Source: Micromonospora sp. WMMD980
GTDB taxonomy: Bacteria; Actinomycetota; Actinomycetes; Mycobacteriales; Micromonosporaceae
Direction: 5' to 3'
Length of the DNA stretch: 64,000 bases
Assembly: GCF_029626035.1 (NCBI RefSeq)
Contig: NZ_JARUBE010000003.1
Span: 6,572,001-6,636,000, forward strand
In this document: positions 57,188-64,000 of the stretch, piece after piece
Layout of the letters: each line of letters opens with the position of its first letter
Position numbering within the stretch: position 1 is the first letter of the stretch
Translations under genes and position numbers: made by a program
The notes under the pieces: generated by a model
Databases searched by the model: none
Told to the model about the DNA's origin: nothing
What the model saw: only the letters and a program-made list of their open reading frames with translations

Positions 57188-58741
57188 TCAGCTCGCGCGG
57201 AGACGGTCCTTCGCGCGCAGCATCTCGCGGTCGGCCAGCTCGAACGCGGCGCCGAGCGCCTCCCGGACGCTGATCGTGGTGCTGCCGTCGACCTCGGCGA
57301 AGCCGATGGTCACCCCGACCGGAGTGCCCGGCACCAGCGACTCCCAGTCCTCGGTGCGCACGGCCGCCTCGATCCGCCGGGCCACCTCCACCGCCTCCGA
57401 CATGCCGGTGTCAGGCAGCACCACGACGAACTCGTCGCCGCCGTAGCGGGCCACGAAGTCACCCCGCCGCATCACCCGGTTGATCACGCCGGCCACCCGT
57501 TGCAGCACCAGGTCGCCCGAGTGGTGACCGTGGCGGGTGTTGACCGCCTTGAACCCGTCGAGGTCGCAGACGCCGATCACCACCCGCTCGCCCCGGGACA
57601 CCACCGCGCCGAGATAACGCTCCAGCCGCCGCCGGTTGGGCAGCCCGGTGAGCGGGTCGGTGAGCGCCTCGCCCTCGTAGCGGGCGGCCTCGCGGCGCAT
57701 CTCCTCGTGGTCGATCCGGGCGGCGATGCCGTCGATGTAGACGTCGCGCAGCCGGTCGCTGCGCCGCGCGGCCAGCCGGAACGCGTGCCGGTCCGCGCGG
57801 TGCGCGCCGGCGTGGTCGCCGGCCCGGGCCAGCGCGATGCTGCGCAGCCGGGGTGCCTCGGCCGCGCCCAGCGTCTCGTCGGAGACCCGGATGGCGTCCA
57901 GTCGGGTGACCGCCTCGATCGGGCGGCCGGCCGCGACCGCCAGGCAGACCTGGCCGAGCTGGCGCAGGTCGCGGGCGCGGGCGCTGTCCCCGCCGTGGCC
58001 GAGCAGTCGGTTCGGGTCGGCGTCCCCGGCGGACTCCACCCGGTCGCCGAGCGCGGCCCGGCGGGCGGCGGCGTACCCGTAGGCGGCCAGGCTGCTGGGT
58101 CGCAGGTTGCCGGCCCGCCCGCCGCGCAGGAACCGGGCCAGGTCGCCGGCCACGTCCCGCAGCACCCGCAGGCAGCCGTCGCTGTCGCCGTTGTGGTCCA
58201 GCGCCACGGCGTTGCGCAGCCGGATCCCCGGCGCGGCGAACGTCTCCTCCGGGATGCCGGCGCTCAGCCCGACCTCGCGGGCCCGCTCGATCGCGCCCAG
58301 CGCGTGACCGTGGAAGCTGAGGTAGGAGTAGGCCATCGCCAGGTCGTGCCAGCCCCATGCGGTGTCCCGGTCCGGGGCGTCGTCGGCGCCCAGCGCGCGG
58401 GCCGCCCGGACCAGGTGCATGACGCAGCGGTCGAGCGCGCCCTGATGGTGGGCGGCGAGCGCGGCGAGCGCGTTGAGGTGCCCGTGCAGGTAGGGCTCGG
58501 CCAGGTCACGCACGGCGGCGGAGGCGTCCTCGACGGCGCGGGTGAACTCGGCGGTCCGACCGAGATTGATCAGCGCGGACAGGCGCTGGACCAGCGCGTC
58601 GGCCCGGGCGTACGGGTCGTCGGTGGTGCGGATCACGCGATCGAGCAGGACGCACGCCTCGGCGGAGCGGCTGGCCTCCTGCAACGCGCGCGCGCTCCGG
58701 AGGGCGTCAACCTGGTCCTCGACCTGGTCGAGCCAGCCCAC
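57188..58741 (-). CDS. Diguanylate cyclase (GGDEF domain) with N-terminal TPR-like region
   Basis: The 517-residue protein has an N-terminal 340 residues that are all-helical and repeat-like (ARALQEASRSAEACVLLDRV, LAALAAHHQGALDRCVMHLV), resembling TPR solenoids, with no membrane segment. The C-terminal domain is a GGDEF cyclase: DPLTGLPNRRRLERYL, VCDLDGFKAVNTRHGH and the active-site RYGGDEFVVVLPDTG (about residue 430), all intact, so it should make cyclic di-GMP from GTP. In actinomycetes c-di-GMP controls the developmental switch. The TPR-like part probably senses a protein partner. It is inserted on the opposite strand between prfA and prmC. Confidence 0.9.
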   Translation of the reverse strand: MGWLDQVEDQVDALRSARALQEASRSAEACVLLDRVIRTTDDPYARADALVQRLSALINLGRTAEFTRAVEDASAAVRDLAEPYLHGHLNALAALAAHHQGALDRCVMHLVRAARALGADDAPDRDTAWGWHDLAMAYSYLSFHGHALGAIERAREVGLSAGIPEETFAAPGIRLRNAVALDHNGDSDGCLRVLRDVAGDLARFLRGGRAGNLRPSSLAAYGYAAARRAALGDRVESAGDADPNRLLGHGGDSARARDLRQLGQVCLAVAAGRPIEAVTRLDAIRVSDETLGAAEAPRLRSIALARAGDHAGAHRADRHAFRLAARRSDRLRDVYIDGIAARIDHEEMRREAARYEGEALTDPLTGLPNRRRLERYLGAVVSRGERVVIGVCDLDGFKAVNTRHGHHSGDLVLQRVAGVINRVMRRGDFVARYGGDEFVVVLPDTGMSEAVEVARRIEAAVRTEDWESLVPGTPVGVTIGFAEVDGSTTISVREALGAAFELADREMLRAKDRLRAS

Positions 58742-58814
58742 TCGCGACCTCCCTGCCGTGTGCGCCCGGACGCACCCGCTCGTGTGGCGACCCGCGACGC
58801 TTCATGATTATTGC

Positions 58815-59762
58815 GTGAGCACACTCCCGCAACACCCGTCCGAAGGGACAGAACGCGAACGGGTCTCGGTGGTGGTCGCCCGGACGGCACGGGCACTGGC
58901 CTCCGCCGGTGTCGAATCGCCCCGGGCGGAGGCCGAGCAACTGGCCGCGTACGTGCTCCAGGTGCCGCGCGGCCGGCTGGCGCTGGCCGACGGTTTCACC
59001 CCTGCGCAGCGCGACCGGCTCGACACGCTCGCCGACCGGCGGGTGGCCCGGGAGCCGTTGCAGCACCTCATCGGGGCGGCCGGGTTCCGGCACCTGGAGC
59101 TGTCGGTCGGCCCCGGGGTGTTCGTGCCCCGGCCGGAGACCGAGCTGCTGGCCGGCTGGGGGATCGACGCGGCCCGCCGGCTCGCCGCGCCGCTCGTGGT
59201 CGACCTGTGCAGCGGCTCCGGCGCGATCGCGCTGGCGGTGGCGCAGGAGGTGCCGGCGGCCCGGGTGGTGGCGGTGGAGCGGTCCCCGGCCGCGCTGGGC
59301 TGGCTGCGCCGCAACGTCGCCGCGCGCGCCGACGCCGGGGACCGGCCGGTCGAGGTGGTGGTCGCCGACGTCACCGACCCGGAGTTGCTGGCGGACCTGG
59401 TCGGCCGGGTCGACGTGCTGCTCTGCAACCCGCCGTACGTGCCGAGGTCGACGCCGGTGCCGCCGGAGGTGGCCGGCCACGACCCGGACGAGGCGGTGTT
59501 CGGCGGCGCGGACGGGTTGGACGTGATCCGCCCGGTGGTGGCGCGCGCCGCGACGCTGCTGCGACCGGGCGGCGTGATCGGCGTCGAGCACGACGACACG
59601 CACGCGACGGCGGCGCCGGCGGTGTTCTCCGCTGACGGTCGGTACGAGCGCGTCGAGGAGCACCGGGACCTGGCCGGGCGCCCCCGCTGGGCCACCGCGT
59701 CCCGCCGGGCGGACGGCCGTCACGCCGACCCCGCCCCGGCGTGGCAGACTGACTTCTCGTGA
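58815..59762 (+). CDS. prmC: Release factor glutamine methyltransferase
   Basis: This 315-residue SAM-dependent enzyme methylates the GGQ glutamine of release factors. The N-terminal helical domain ends in REPLQHLIGAAGFRHLEL. The catalytic domain has FVPRPETELLAGW, the SAM loop VDLCSGSGAIALAVA and the signature LLCNPPYVP (about residue 205). GTG 58815 opens the frame; no clear ribosome site is present. The stop overlaps the next gene start in GTGA, implying coupling. Confidence 0.93.
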   Translation: MSTLPQHPSEGTERERVSVVVARTARALASAGVESPRAEAEQLAAYVLQVPRGRLALADGFTPAQRDRLDTLADRRVAREPLQHLIGAAGFRHLELSVGPGVFVPRPETELLAGWGIDAARRLAAPLVVDLCSGSGAIALAVAQEVPAARVVAVERSPAALGWLRRNVAARADAGDRPVEVVVADVTDPELLADLVGRVDVLLCNPPYVPRSTPVPPEVAGHDPDEAVFGGADGLDVIRPVVARAATLLRPGGVIGVEHDDTHATAAPAVFSADGRYERVEEHRDLAGRPRWATASRRADGRHADPAPAWQTDFS

Positions 59763-60406
59763 TGCTCTACGACTGTCGGTCGCCCGCCGACCGGGACCGC
59801 GGCATCGCCGCTGCCATCGAGGCCGTCAAGAACGGCGAACTCGTCGTCCTGCCGACCGACACGGTCTACGGCATCGGGGCGGACGCGTTCACGCCGTACG
59901 CGGTGAAGGCCCTGGCGGACACCAAGGGTGGCGCCCGGCAGGCGCCCCCGGTGCTGATCGGTTCCCGGCACACGCTCGACGGCCTGGTCTTCTCGCTCCC
60001 GCAGGCGGCCCGCGACCTGGTCGAGGCGTTCTGGCCGGGCGCGCTGACGATCGTGGTGGAACACTCGCCGAGCCTGGCCTGGGACCTGGGCGACACCAGC
60101 GGCACGGTCGCGGTGCGGATGCCGTTGCACCCGGTCGCGCTGGAGGTGCTGCGGGAGACCGGTCCGATGGCGGTGGCTTCGGCCAACAAGATCGGCCAGC
60201 CGGCCGCGCTCACCGCCGAGGAGGCGCGCGACCAGCTCGGTTACGGCGTGCGGGCCTACCTGGAGGCCGGCCCGGCGGTGGACCCGGTGCCGAGCACCAT
60301 CGTCGACGTGACCGGGGAGGTGCCCCGGGTGCTGCGGCAGGGCGCGGTGACGTTGGCGAAGCTGCGTGAGGTGGCGCCGGGCATGCTCGACGAGCGGGGG
60401 TTCTGA
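59759..60406 (+). CDS. tsaC: L-threonylcarbamoyladenylate synthase
   Basis: The 215-residue TsaC/YrdC-type protein lacks the extra Sua5 C-terminal domain. It makes threonylcarbamoyl-AMP from threonine, bicarbonate and ATP for the t6A modification of ANN-decoding tRNAs. It shows ELVVLPTDTVYGIGADAFTP, the SFWPGALTIV-like AFWPGALTIVVEHS and the S-A-N-K segment VASANKIGQPAA. GTG 59759 overlaps the prmC stop; ATG 59762 is the alternative. The phosphatase gene follows with zero spacing. Confidence 0.93.
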   Translation: MMLYDCRSPADRDRGIAAAIEAVKNGELVVLPTDTVYGIGADAFTPYAVKALADTKGGARQAPPVLIGSRHTLDGLVFSLPQAARDLVEAFWPGALTIVVEHSPSLAWDLGDTSGTVAVRMPLHPVALEVLRETGPMAVASANKIGQPAALTAEEARDQLGYGVRAYLEAGPAVDPVPSTIVDVTGEVPRVLRQGAVTLAKLREVAPGMLDERGF

Positions 60407-61018
60407 GTGCCGCCTTTCACCGTCCTGCACGTCTGCATGGGCAACATCTGCCGGTCGCCGATGGCCGAACGGCTGCTGCTGCTCGCCGTCCGGGAGCGGC
60501 TGGCCCGTCTCGACGTCGACCCGGCCGGCTCGGACGCGTTGGTGCACAGCCACAGCGCCGGCACCGGTGGCTGGCACGCCGGTGAGGAGATGAACCCGCC
60601 GGCGGCGCGGCAGGTGATCGCGCGCGGGGGCGAGGTGACCGGTTTCGCCGCGCGACGGCTGCGCTCCGACCTGATCGACGCCGCGGACCTGGTGCTCACC
60701 GCCACCGCCGACCAGCAGGAGTACGTGGTGGCGCTGCGGCCGGACGCCGCCGGTCGCACGTTCGTGCTGGGTGAGTTCGGCCGGCTGCTCGGCCCGCTGG
60801 ACCGGTCGGCCCTGCCGGCGGCGGAGGCGACACCGGAGGCGGTGCACGCCCGGGGCGTGGCGCTGGTGGCGGCCGTCGAGGCGGCCCGGCAGGGCGCTTC
60901 CGCGCTGCCCACCGACGACCTCGACGACCCCTGGGGCCGGGGCGACCAGTGCTTCAGCCGGGTGGCCGACGAGATCGAGGAGACGGTCCAGCCGCTAGCC
61001 GCGGTGCTGCTGCCCTGA
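60407..61018 (+). CDS. Low-molecular-weight protein-tyrosine phosphatase
   Basis: This 203-residue phosphatase has the P-loop C-x5-R-S in VCMGNICRSPMAERLL (Cys10) and a likely general acid in DDLDDPWGRGD near the C-terminus. It dephosphorylates protein tyrosines or related substrates such as phospho-arginine. GTG 60407 comes directly after the tsaC stop with no gap, so it is the last gene of the prmC-tsaC unit, an order common in actinobacteria. It is slightly longer than the 150-160 residue norm, with an insertion at about 110-150. Confidence 0.9.
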   Translation: MPPFTVLHVCMGNICRSPMAERLLLLAVRERLARLDVDPAGSDALVHSHSAGTGGWHAGEEMNPPAARQVIARGGEVTGFAARRLRSDLIDAADLVLTATADQQEYVVALRPDAAGRTFVLGEFGRLLGPLDRSALPAAEATPEAVHARGVALVAAVEAARQGASALPTDDLDDPWGRGDQCFSRVADEIEETVQPLAAVLLP

Positions 61019-61130
61019 GGTTCATCCTTTCTCGCGAACTTCCTGCGCATTTCTCCGAAGCAGCCGGCAAACCGGGCGAATCCGGTCATTCTTGACGGGT
61101 CCATACGGCCGGCTCCTGCGGGGAGAGCTG

Positions 61131-63242
61131 ATGAACCGCGCCCATCTCGACAAGCTGTTCACCGTTCTGCTCGCCGGCGTGCTCGCCGGCCTGGCCCTGG
61201 CCGCCGCGGCGCTGCCGGCCGCGCTGGTCTTCGGGCTGGGCGTGAAGAACCTGATGCCGTACACCGAGCTGCCCGAGGCGCTCAAGGCGCCGCAGCCGGC
61301 GCAGCGCTCCAACCTGTACGCCAACGACGGCCGCACGCTGGTCACCTCGTTCTACGTGGAGGACCGGGTGGACGTGCCGGTCGGCGAGGTGGCGCCGGTG
61401 ATGCGCGACGCCATCGTGGCCGCCGAGGACGTCCGCTTCTACGAGCACCACGGCGTCGACGTGCGCGGCGTGCTGCGGGCGCTGACGGCCAACCGCAAGG
61501 AGGGCACCCGGCAGGGCGCGTCCACGCTGACCATGCAGTACGTGCGCAACGCGCTGGCCGGCGACCCCCGGCTGACCGAGCAGCAGCGGGCCGCGGCCAC
61601 CGAGATCACCGCCGGGCGCAAGATCCGCGAGATGCGGTACGCGCTGACCCTGGAACGGCGGGTCGGCAAGGACGAGATCCTCGGCCGCTACCTGAACATC
61701 GCCTACTTCGGCGCCGGGGCGTACGGCATCGCCGCCGCCAGCAAGCGCTACTTCTCCACCACCCCGAACCGGCTCACGCTGGGCCAGGCGGCCATGCTCG
61801 CCGGGTTGGTGCGCGCGCCGGACCACGACGACCCGATCAACGGCGACTCCGGCGCGGCGCTGGACCGCCGCGCGTACGTGCTGGACCGGATGGCGGAGAC
61901 CGGACGGGTCAGCCCGGCGGACGCGGCGGCGGCCAAGGGCACCCCGCTGAACCTGAAGCCCAACGCCACCCCGAACGACTGCGCCGCGGTGCCCGCCGAC
62001 CACAACGACTGGGGCTTCTTCTGCGACTGGTTCACCCAGTGGTGGAACGCCCAGCCGGCGTTCGGCCAGACCGTCGACGAGCGGCAGCGCACGCTGCGCC
62101 GTGGCGGCTGGTCGATCGTCTCCTCGCTCGACCCGGACGTGCAGGCCAAGGCGAGCGAGCAGGTGCGCACGATCTACCCGGAGACGATCCAGCGCGCCGC
62201 GCCGACCGCAGTGGTGCAGCCGGGCACCGGCCGGGTGCTGGCCCTGGCCGTGAACCGTGGCTACGGCGTGGGCGACAACCCGGACGGGCAGCAGAACTAC
62301 CCGAACACGGTCAACCAGCTCGTGGCCGGGGGCGGCGGCATCGCCGGCTACCAGGCCGGCTCGACGTTCAAGCTGTTCGCCCTGCTGGCCGCGCTGGAAG
62401 CCGGGATGCCGCTGGACACCGAGTTCGACGCGCCGCGCGTCTACGTCACCAAGTACCCGATCGACGGCGGCCCGGCCAGCTGCGGCGGCCGGTGGTGCCC
62501 GGCGAACGCCAACACCTACTGGATGGACGGCGACCGGGACATGTGGGACGCGTTCGGCCGCTCGGTGAACACCTACTTCGCCTGGCTGACCGAGCGGGTC
62601 GGCGCGGACCGGGTGGTCGAGATGGCCGAGCGGCTGGGCATCGTGTTCCGCGCGCCGCAGGACGCGAAGATGGCCCGCGACGGGGCGGCGAACTGGGGGC
62701 CGTTCACCCTCGGCGTCTCCGCCACCACGCCGCTGGACCTGGCCAACGCCTACGCCACGGTGGCCGCCGAGGGCACCTGGTGCCGGCCCACCCCGGTCAC
62801 CTCGATCACCGACGCGACCGGCCGGCGGGTGGCCGCCGGCGACACCGACTGCCGGCAGGTGCTCGACACCGAGGTGGCCCGCGCGGCGGCCGACGCCAGC
62901 CGCTGCCCGGTGGGCGACCAGTCGATGTACCGGCGTTGCGCCGGCGGCACGGCCGAGGATCTGGCCCCGGGCCTGCGCCGGCCGCTGGGCGGCAAGACCG
63001 GCAGCTCGGAGCGGAACGCCACGGAGACCGTGGTGGCGTTCACCCCGCAGCTCGCCGTGGCGACCATCGCGGCGAACCCGGACGACCCGCGCGACGCGGT
63101 CGGCGGGGGCGTGCAGAAGCGGCAGATCCCGGCGGTCGGGCGCATCCTCGCCTGGGCGCTGCGCGACCAGCCGGTACGCGACTTCGTCCCCCCGGGCGAG
63201 TCCGTCGCCTTCCAGCACACCAACCCCCGCACCGGCAACTGA
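61131..63242 (+). CDS. Class A penicillin-binding protein (transglycosylase/transpeptidase)
   Basis: The 703-residue protein has a cytoplasmic N-terminus, one membrane anchor (LDKLFTVLLAGVLAGLALAA), a GT51 transglycosylase with the catalytic Glu in AEDVRFYEHHGVD (about residue 97) and GASTLTMQYVRN, and a transpeptidase with S-x2-K in AGSTFKLF (about 410), SVN in FGRSVNTYF (about 476) and KTG in GGKTGSSE (about 621). All catalytic motifs are intact, so it polymerises and cross-links peptidoglycan and should bind beta-lactams. It resembles the actinobacterial PonA2-type group. ATG 61131 has GGGGAG 5 nt upstream; the frame back to 61092 is not needed. Confidence 0.93.
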   Translation: MNRAHLDKLFTVLLAGVLAGLALAAAALPAALVFGLGVKNLMPYTELPEALKAPQPAQRSNLYANDGRTLVTSFYVEDRVDVPVGEVAPVMRDAIVAAEDVRFYEHHGVDVRGVLRALTANRKEGTRQGASTLTMQYVRNALAGDPRLTEQQRAAATEITAGRKIREMRYALTLERRVGKDEILGRYLNIAYFGAGAYGIAAASKRYFSTTPNRLTLGQAAMLAGLVRAPDHDDPINGDSGAALDRRAYVLDRMAETGRVSPADAAAAKGTPLNLKPNATPNDCAAVPADHNDWGFFCDWFTQWWNAQPAFGQTVDERQRTLRRGGWSIVSSLDPDVQAKASEQVRTIYPETIQRAAPTAVVQPGTGRVLALAVNRGYGVGDNPDGQQNYPNTVNQLVAGGGGIAGYQAGSTFKLFALLAALEAGMPLDTEFDAPRVYVTKYPIDGGPASCGGRWCPANANTYWMDGDRDMWDAFGRSVNTYFAWLTERVGADRVVEMAERLGIVFRAPQDAKMARDGAANWGPFTLGVSATTPLDLANAYATVAAEGTWCRPTPVTSITDATGRRVAAGDTDCRQVLDTEVARAAADASRCPVGDQSMYRRCAGGTAEDLAPGLRRPLGGKTGSSERNATETVVAFTPQLAVATIAANPDDPRDAVGGGVQKRQIPAVGRILAWALRDQPVRDFVPPGESVAFQHTNPRTGN

Positions 63243-63244
63243 GG

Positions 63245-63299
63245 TGTAAGGAGGGGCCCCTTGTTAACGCCTGGCGATAACAGGGGGCCCCTCCTAACC
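63245..63299. repeat. Dispersed GTTAA/GGGGCCCC repeat, copy F (inverted)
   Basis: TAAGGAGGGGCCCCTTGTTA (63247-63266) faces GATAACAGGGGGCCCCTCC (63276-63294). The element fills the gap between the convergent PBP and SDR/DUF2867 genes and supplies the TAG stop of the latter. Confidence 0.87.
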
Positions 63300-64000
63300 G
63301 GTGGTCTGTTCGGCGCCTCGGGCTATGTTGCGGGCCATGCCGCCGAAGACGACGGCGTGGAACGGGGCGACCGAGGCCCAGTAGAGGTGTCCGGGCAGGC
63401 CGTGCGGCAGGAAGACGGCGCGCTGGACGTAGCGGCTGCCGCCCTCGGCCGGCTCGGCGCGCATCTCCAGCCAGGCGCGGCCGGGCACCCGCATCTCGGC
63501 GCGCAGCCGCAGCAGCTCACCCGGGACGATCTCCTCGACCCGCCAGAAGTCCAGCGCCTCGCCGACCTGGAGCCGGTGCGGGTCGCGCCGGCCCCGGCGC
63601 AGCCCCACGCCGCCGACCAGCCGGTCCAGCCAGCCGCGCACCGACCAGGCCAGCGGGAACGAGTACCAGCCGTGCTCGCCGCCGACCCCCTCGATGACCC
63701 GCCACAACGCCGCCGGCGGTGCGTCGACGGCCTGTTCCCGCAGGTCGGTGTAGGCGGTGCCGCCGGACCAGTCCGGGTCCGACGGCAGCGGTTCGGCCGG
63801 CGCGTCCGGCCCGCTCGCGTTCGACCAGCGCGTCTCCACCTGCGCGTCGCGCACCTTGGTCAGCGCCAGGCCGACCGCCTGGTCGAAGCCGGTCAGCCCC
63901 TCCGGCGGGTCGGGCACGTACCGGGCGATGTCGTGCTCGTGCGCCACCGCCTCGTGGATCAGGCTCTCCACCAGCGGCCGGGCGATCGCGTTCGGCACCG
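63294..64000 (-). CDS. SDR/DUF2867 family protein, C-terminal part (cut by window end)
   Basis: The frame is open to the right edge, so the start is missing. The visible 230 residues contain a short link (IARPLVESLIHEAVAHEHDI) and then a complete DUF2867 domain: VDAPPAALWRVIEGVGGEHGWYS, WLDRLVGGVGLRRGRRDP, LQVGEALDFWRVEEIVPGELL and YVQRAVFLPHGLPGHLYW. This C-terminus is usually fused to an N-terminal atypical SDR (NAD-binding) domain of about 270 residues, which would lie beyond the window. The function is unknown. The stop codon lies inside the dispersed repeat. Confidence 0.82.
   Translation of the reverse strand, partial: VPNAIARPLVESLIHEAVAHEHDIARYVPDPPEGLTGFDQAVGLALTKVRDAQVETRWSNASGPDAPAEPLPSDPDWSGGTAYTDLREQAVDAPPAALWRVIEGVGGEHGWYSFPLAWSVRGWLDRLVGGVGLRRGRRDPHRLQVGEALDFWRVEEIVPGELLRLRAEMRVPGRAWLEMRAEPAEGGSRYVQRAVFLPHGLPGHLYWASVAPFHAVVFGGMARNIARGAEQTTG

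Noticed and set aside
1..64000. CRISPR array
   Set aside because: No set of regularly spaced direct repeats with unique spacers; the only arrays are the rho coding repeats and the dispersed two-unit elements.

Overview
The window is about 73% GC, gene-dense chromosomal DNA from an actinomycete, most likely Micromonospora or a close relative in the Micromonosporaceae. The evidence is the codon use (G/C at almost every third position), many GTG starts, the core order argS-lysA-hom-thrC ... thrB-rho ... rpmE-prfA ... prmC-tsaC, a LysX-type lysyl-tRNA synthetase fusion, DUF6412/YidC and SigK/RskA pairs, and a dispersed GTTAACAGGGGGCCCC-type intergenic repeat. I see no rRNA, CRISPR, prophage or intact insertion sequence.

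Layout. 1-10 kb: end of an FHA protein; ornithine aminotransferase and dimethylargininase; a membrane protein with Ca-binding-like DxDxDG repeats; a secreted carbohydrate pair (Fn3-CBM2 and GH43-CBM13); a Nei-type DNA glycosylase; an APH(6)-like kinase; an AbiEi/DUF559 protein. 9-24 kb: FAD disulfide reductase, YbdK-type glutamate-cysteine ligase, LysX, DUF6412 plus YidC-like insertase, a secreted GH16-CBM6 glucanase behind a palindromic operator, DedA, DUF1349, a GH13 trehalose-synthase-like enzyme, an SDR and small membrane proteins. 24-31 kb: an Erm-type rRNA methylase with a structured leader and a 39-codon upstream ORF; sigK-rskA; a fasciclin lipoprotein and a molybdopterin oxidoreductase; DUF2795; an erythromycin-esterase homologue. 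30-37 kb: MMPL exporter with its TetR repressor and twin operators, a LigD-type polymerase domain, tRNA-Arg(CCG), a degenerate IS630-like protein, DUF305 and DUF3105 proteins. 37-57 kb: the Arg/Lys/Thr and rho/L31/RF1 core block, split by an RND pump, a polysaccharide deacetylase, an MFS transporter and a large phosphodiester glycosidase-phosphatase. 57-64 kb: GGDEF protein, prmC, tsaC, tyrosine phosphatase, a class A penicillin-binding protein and the end of an SDR/DUF2867 protein.

How the parts fit. (1) sigK and the fasciclin gene each have the same CCATCC-N15-CCGAAT element, which resembles the mycobacterial SigK promoter; this predicts an autoregulated SigK regulon. (2) The erm-like gene follows a short ORF encoding R-P-R and R-F-R and then hairpins that can pair in two mutually exclusive ways, as expected for a macrolide-sensing attenuator. 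(3) At least six copies of a GC-rich double-unit repeat sit directly after stop codons and sometimes supply the stop. (4) Four genes, including the essential argS, are broken by a single base at or near a G/C homopolymer. These are more likely sequencing errors than real mutations, so single-base indels in this window should be treated with caution.
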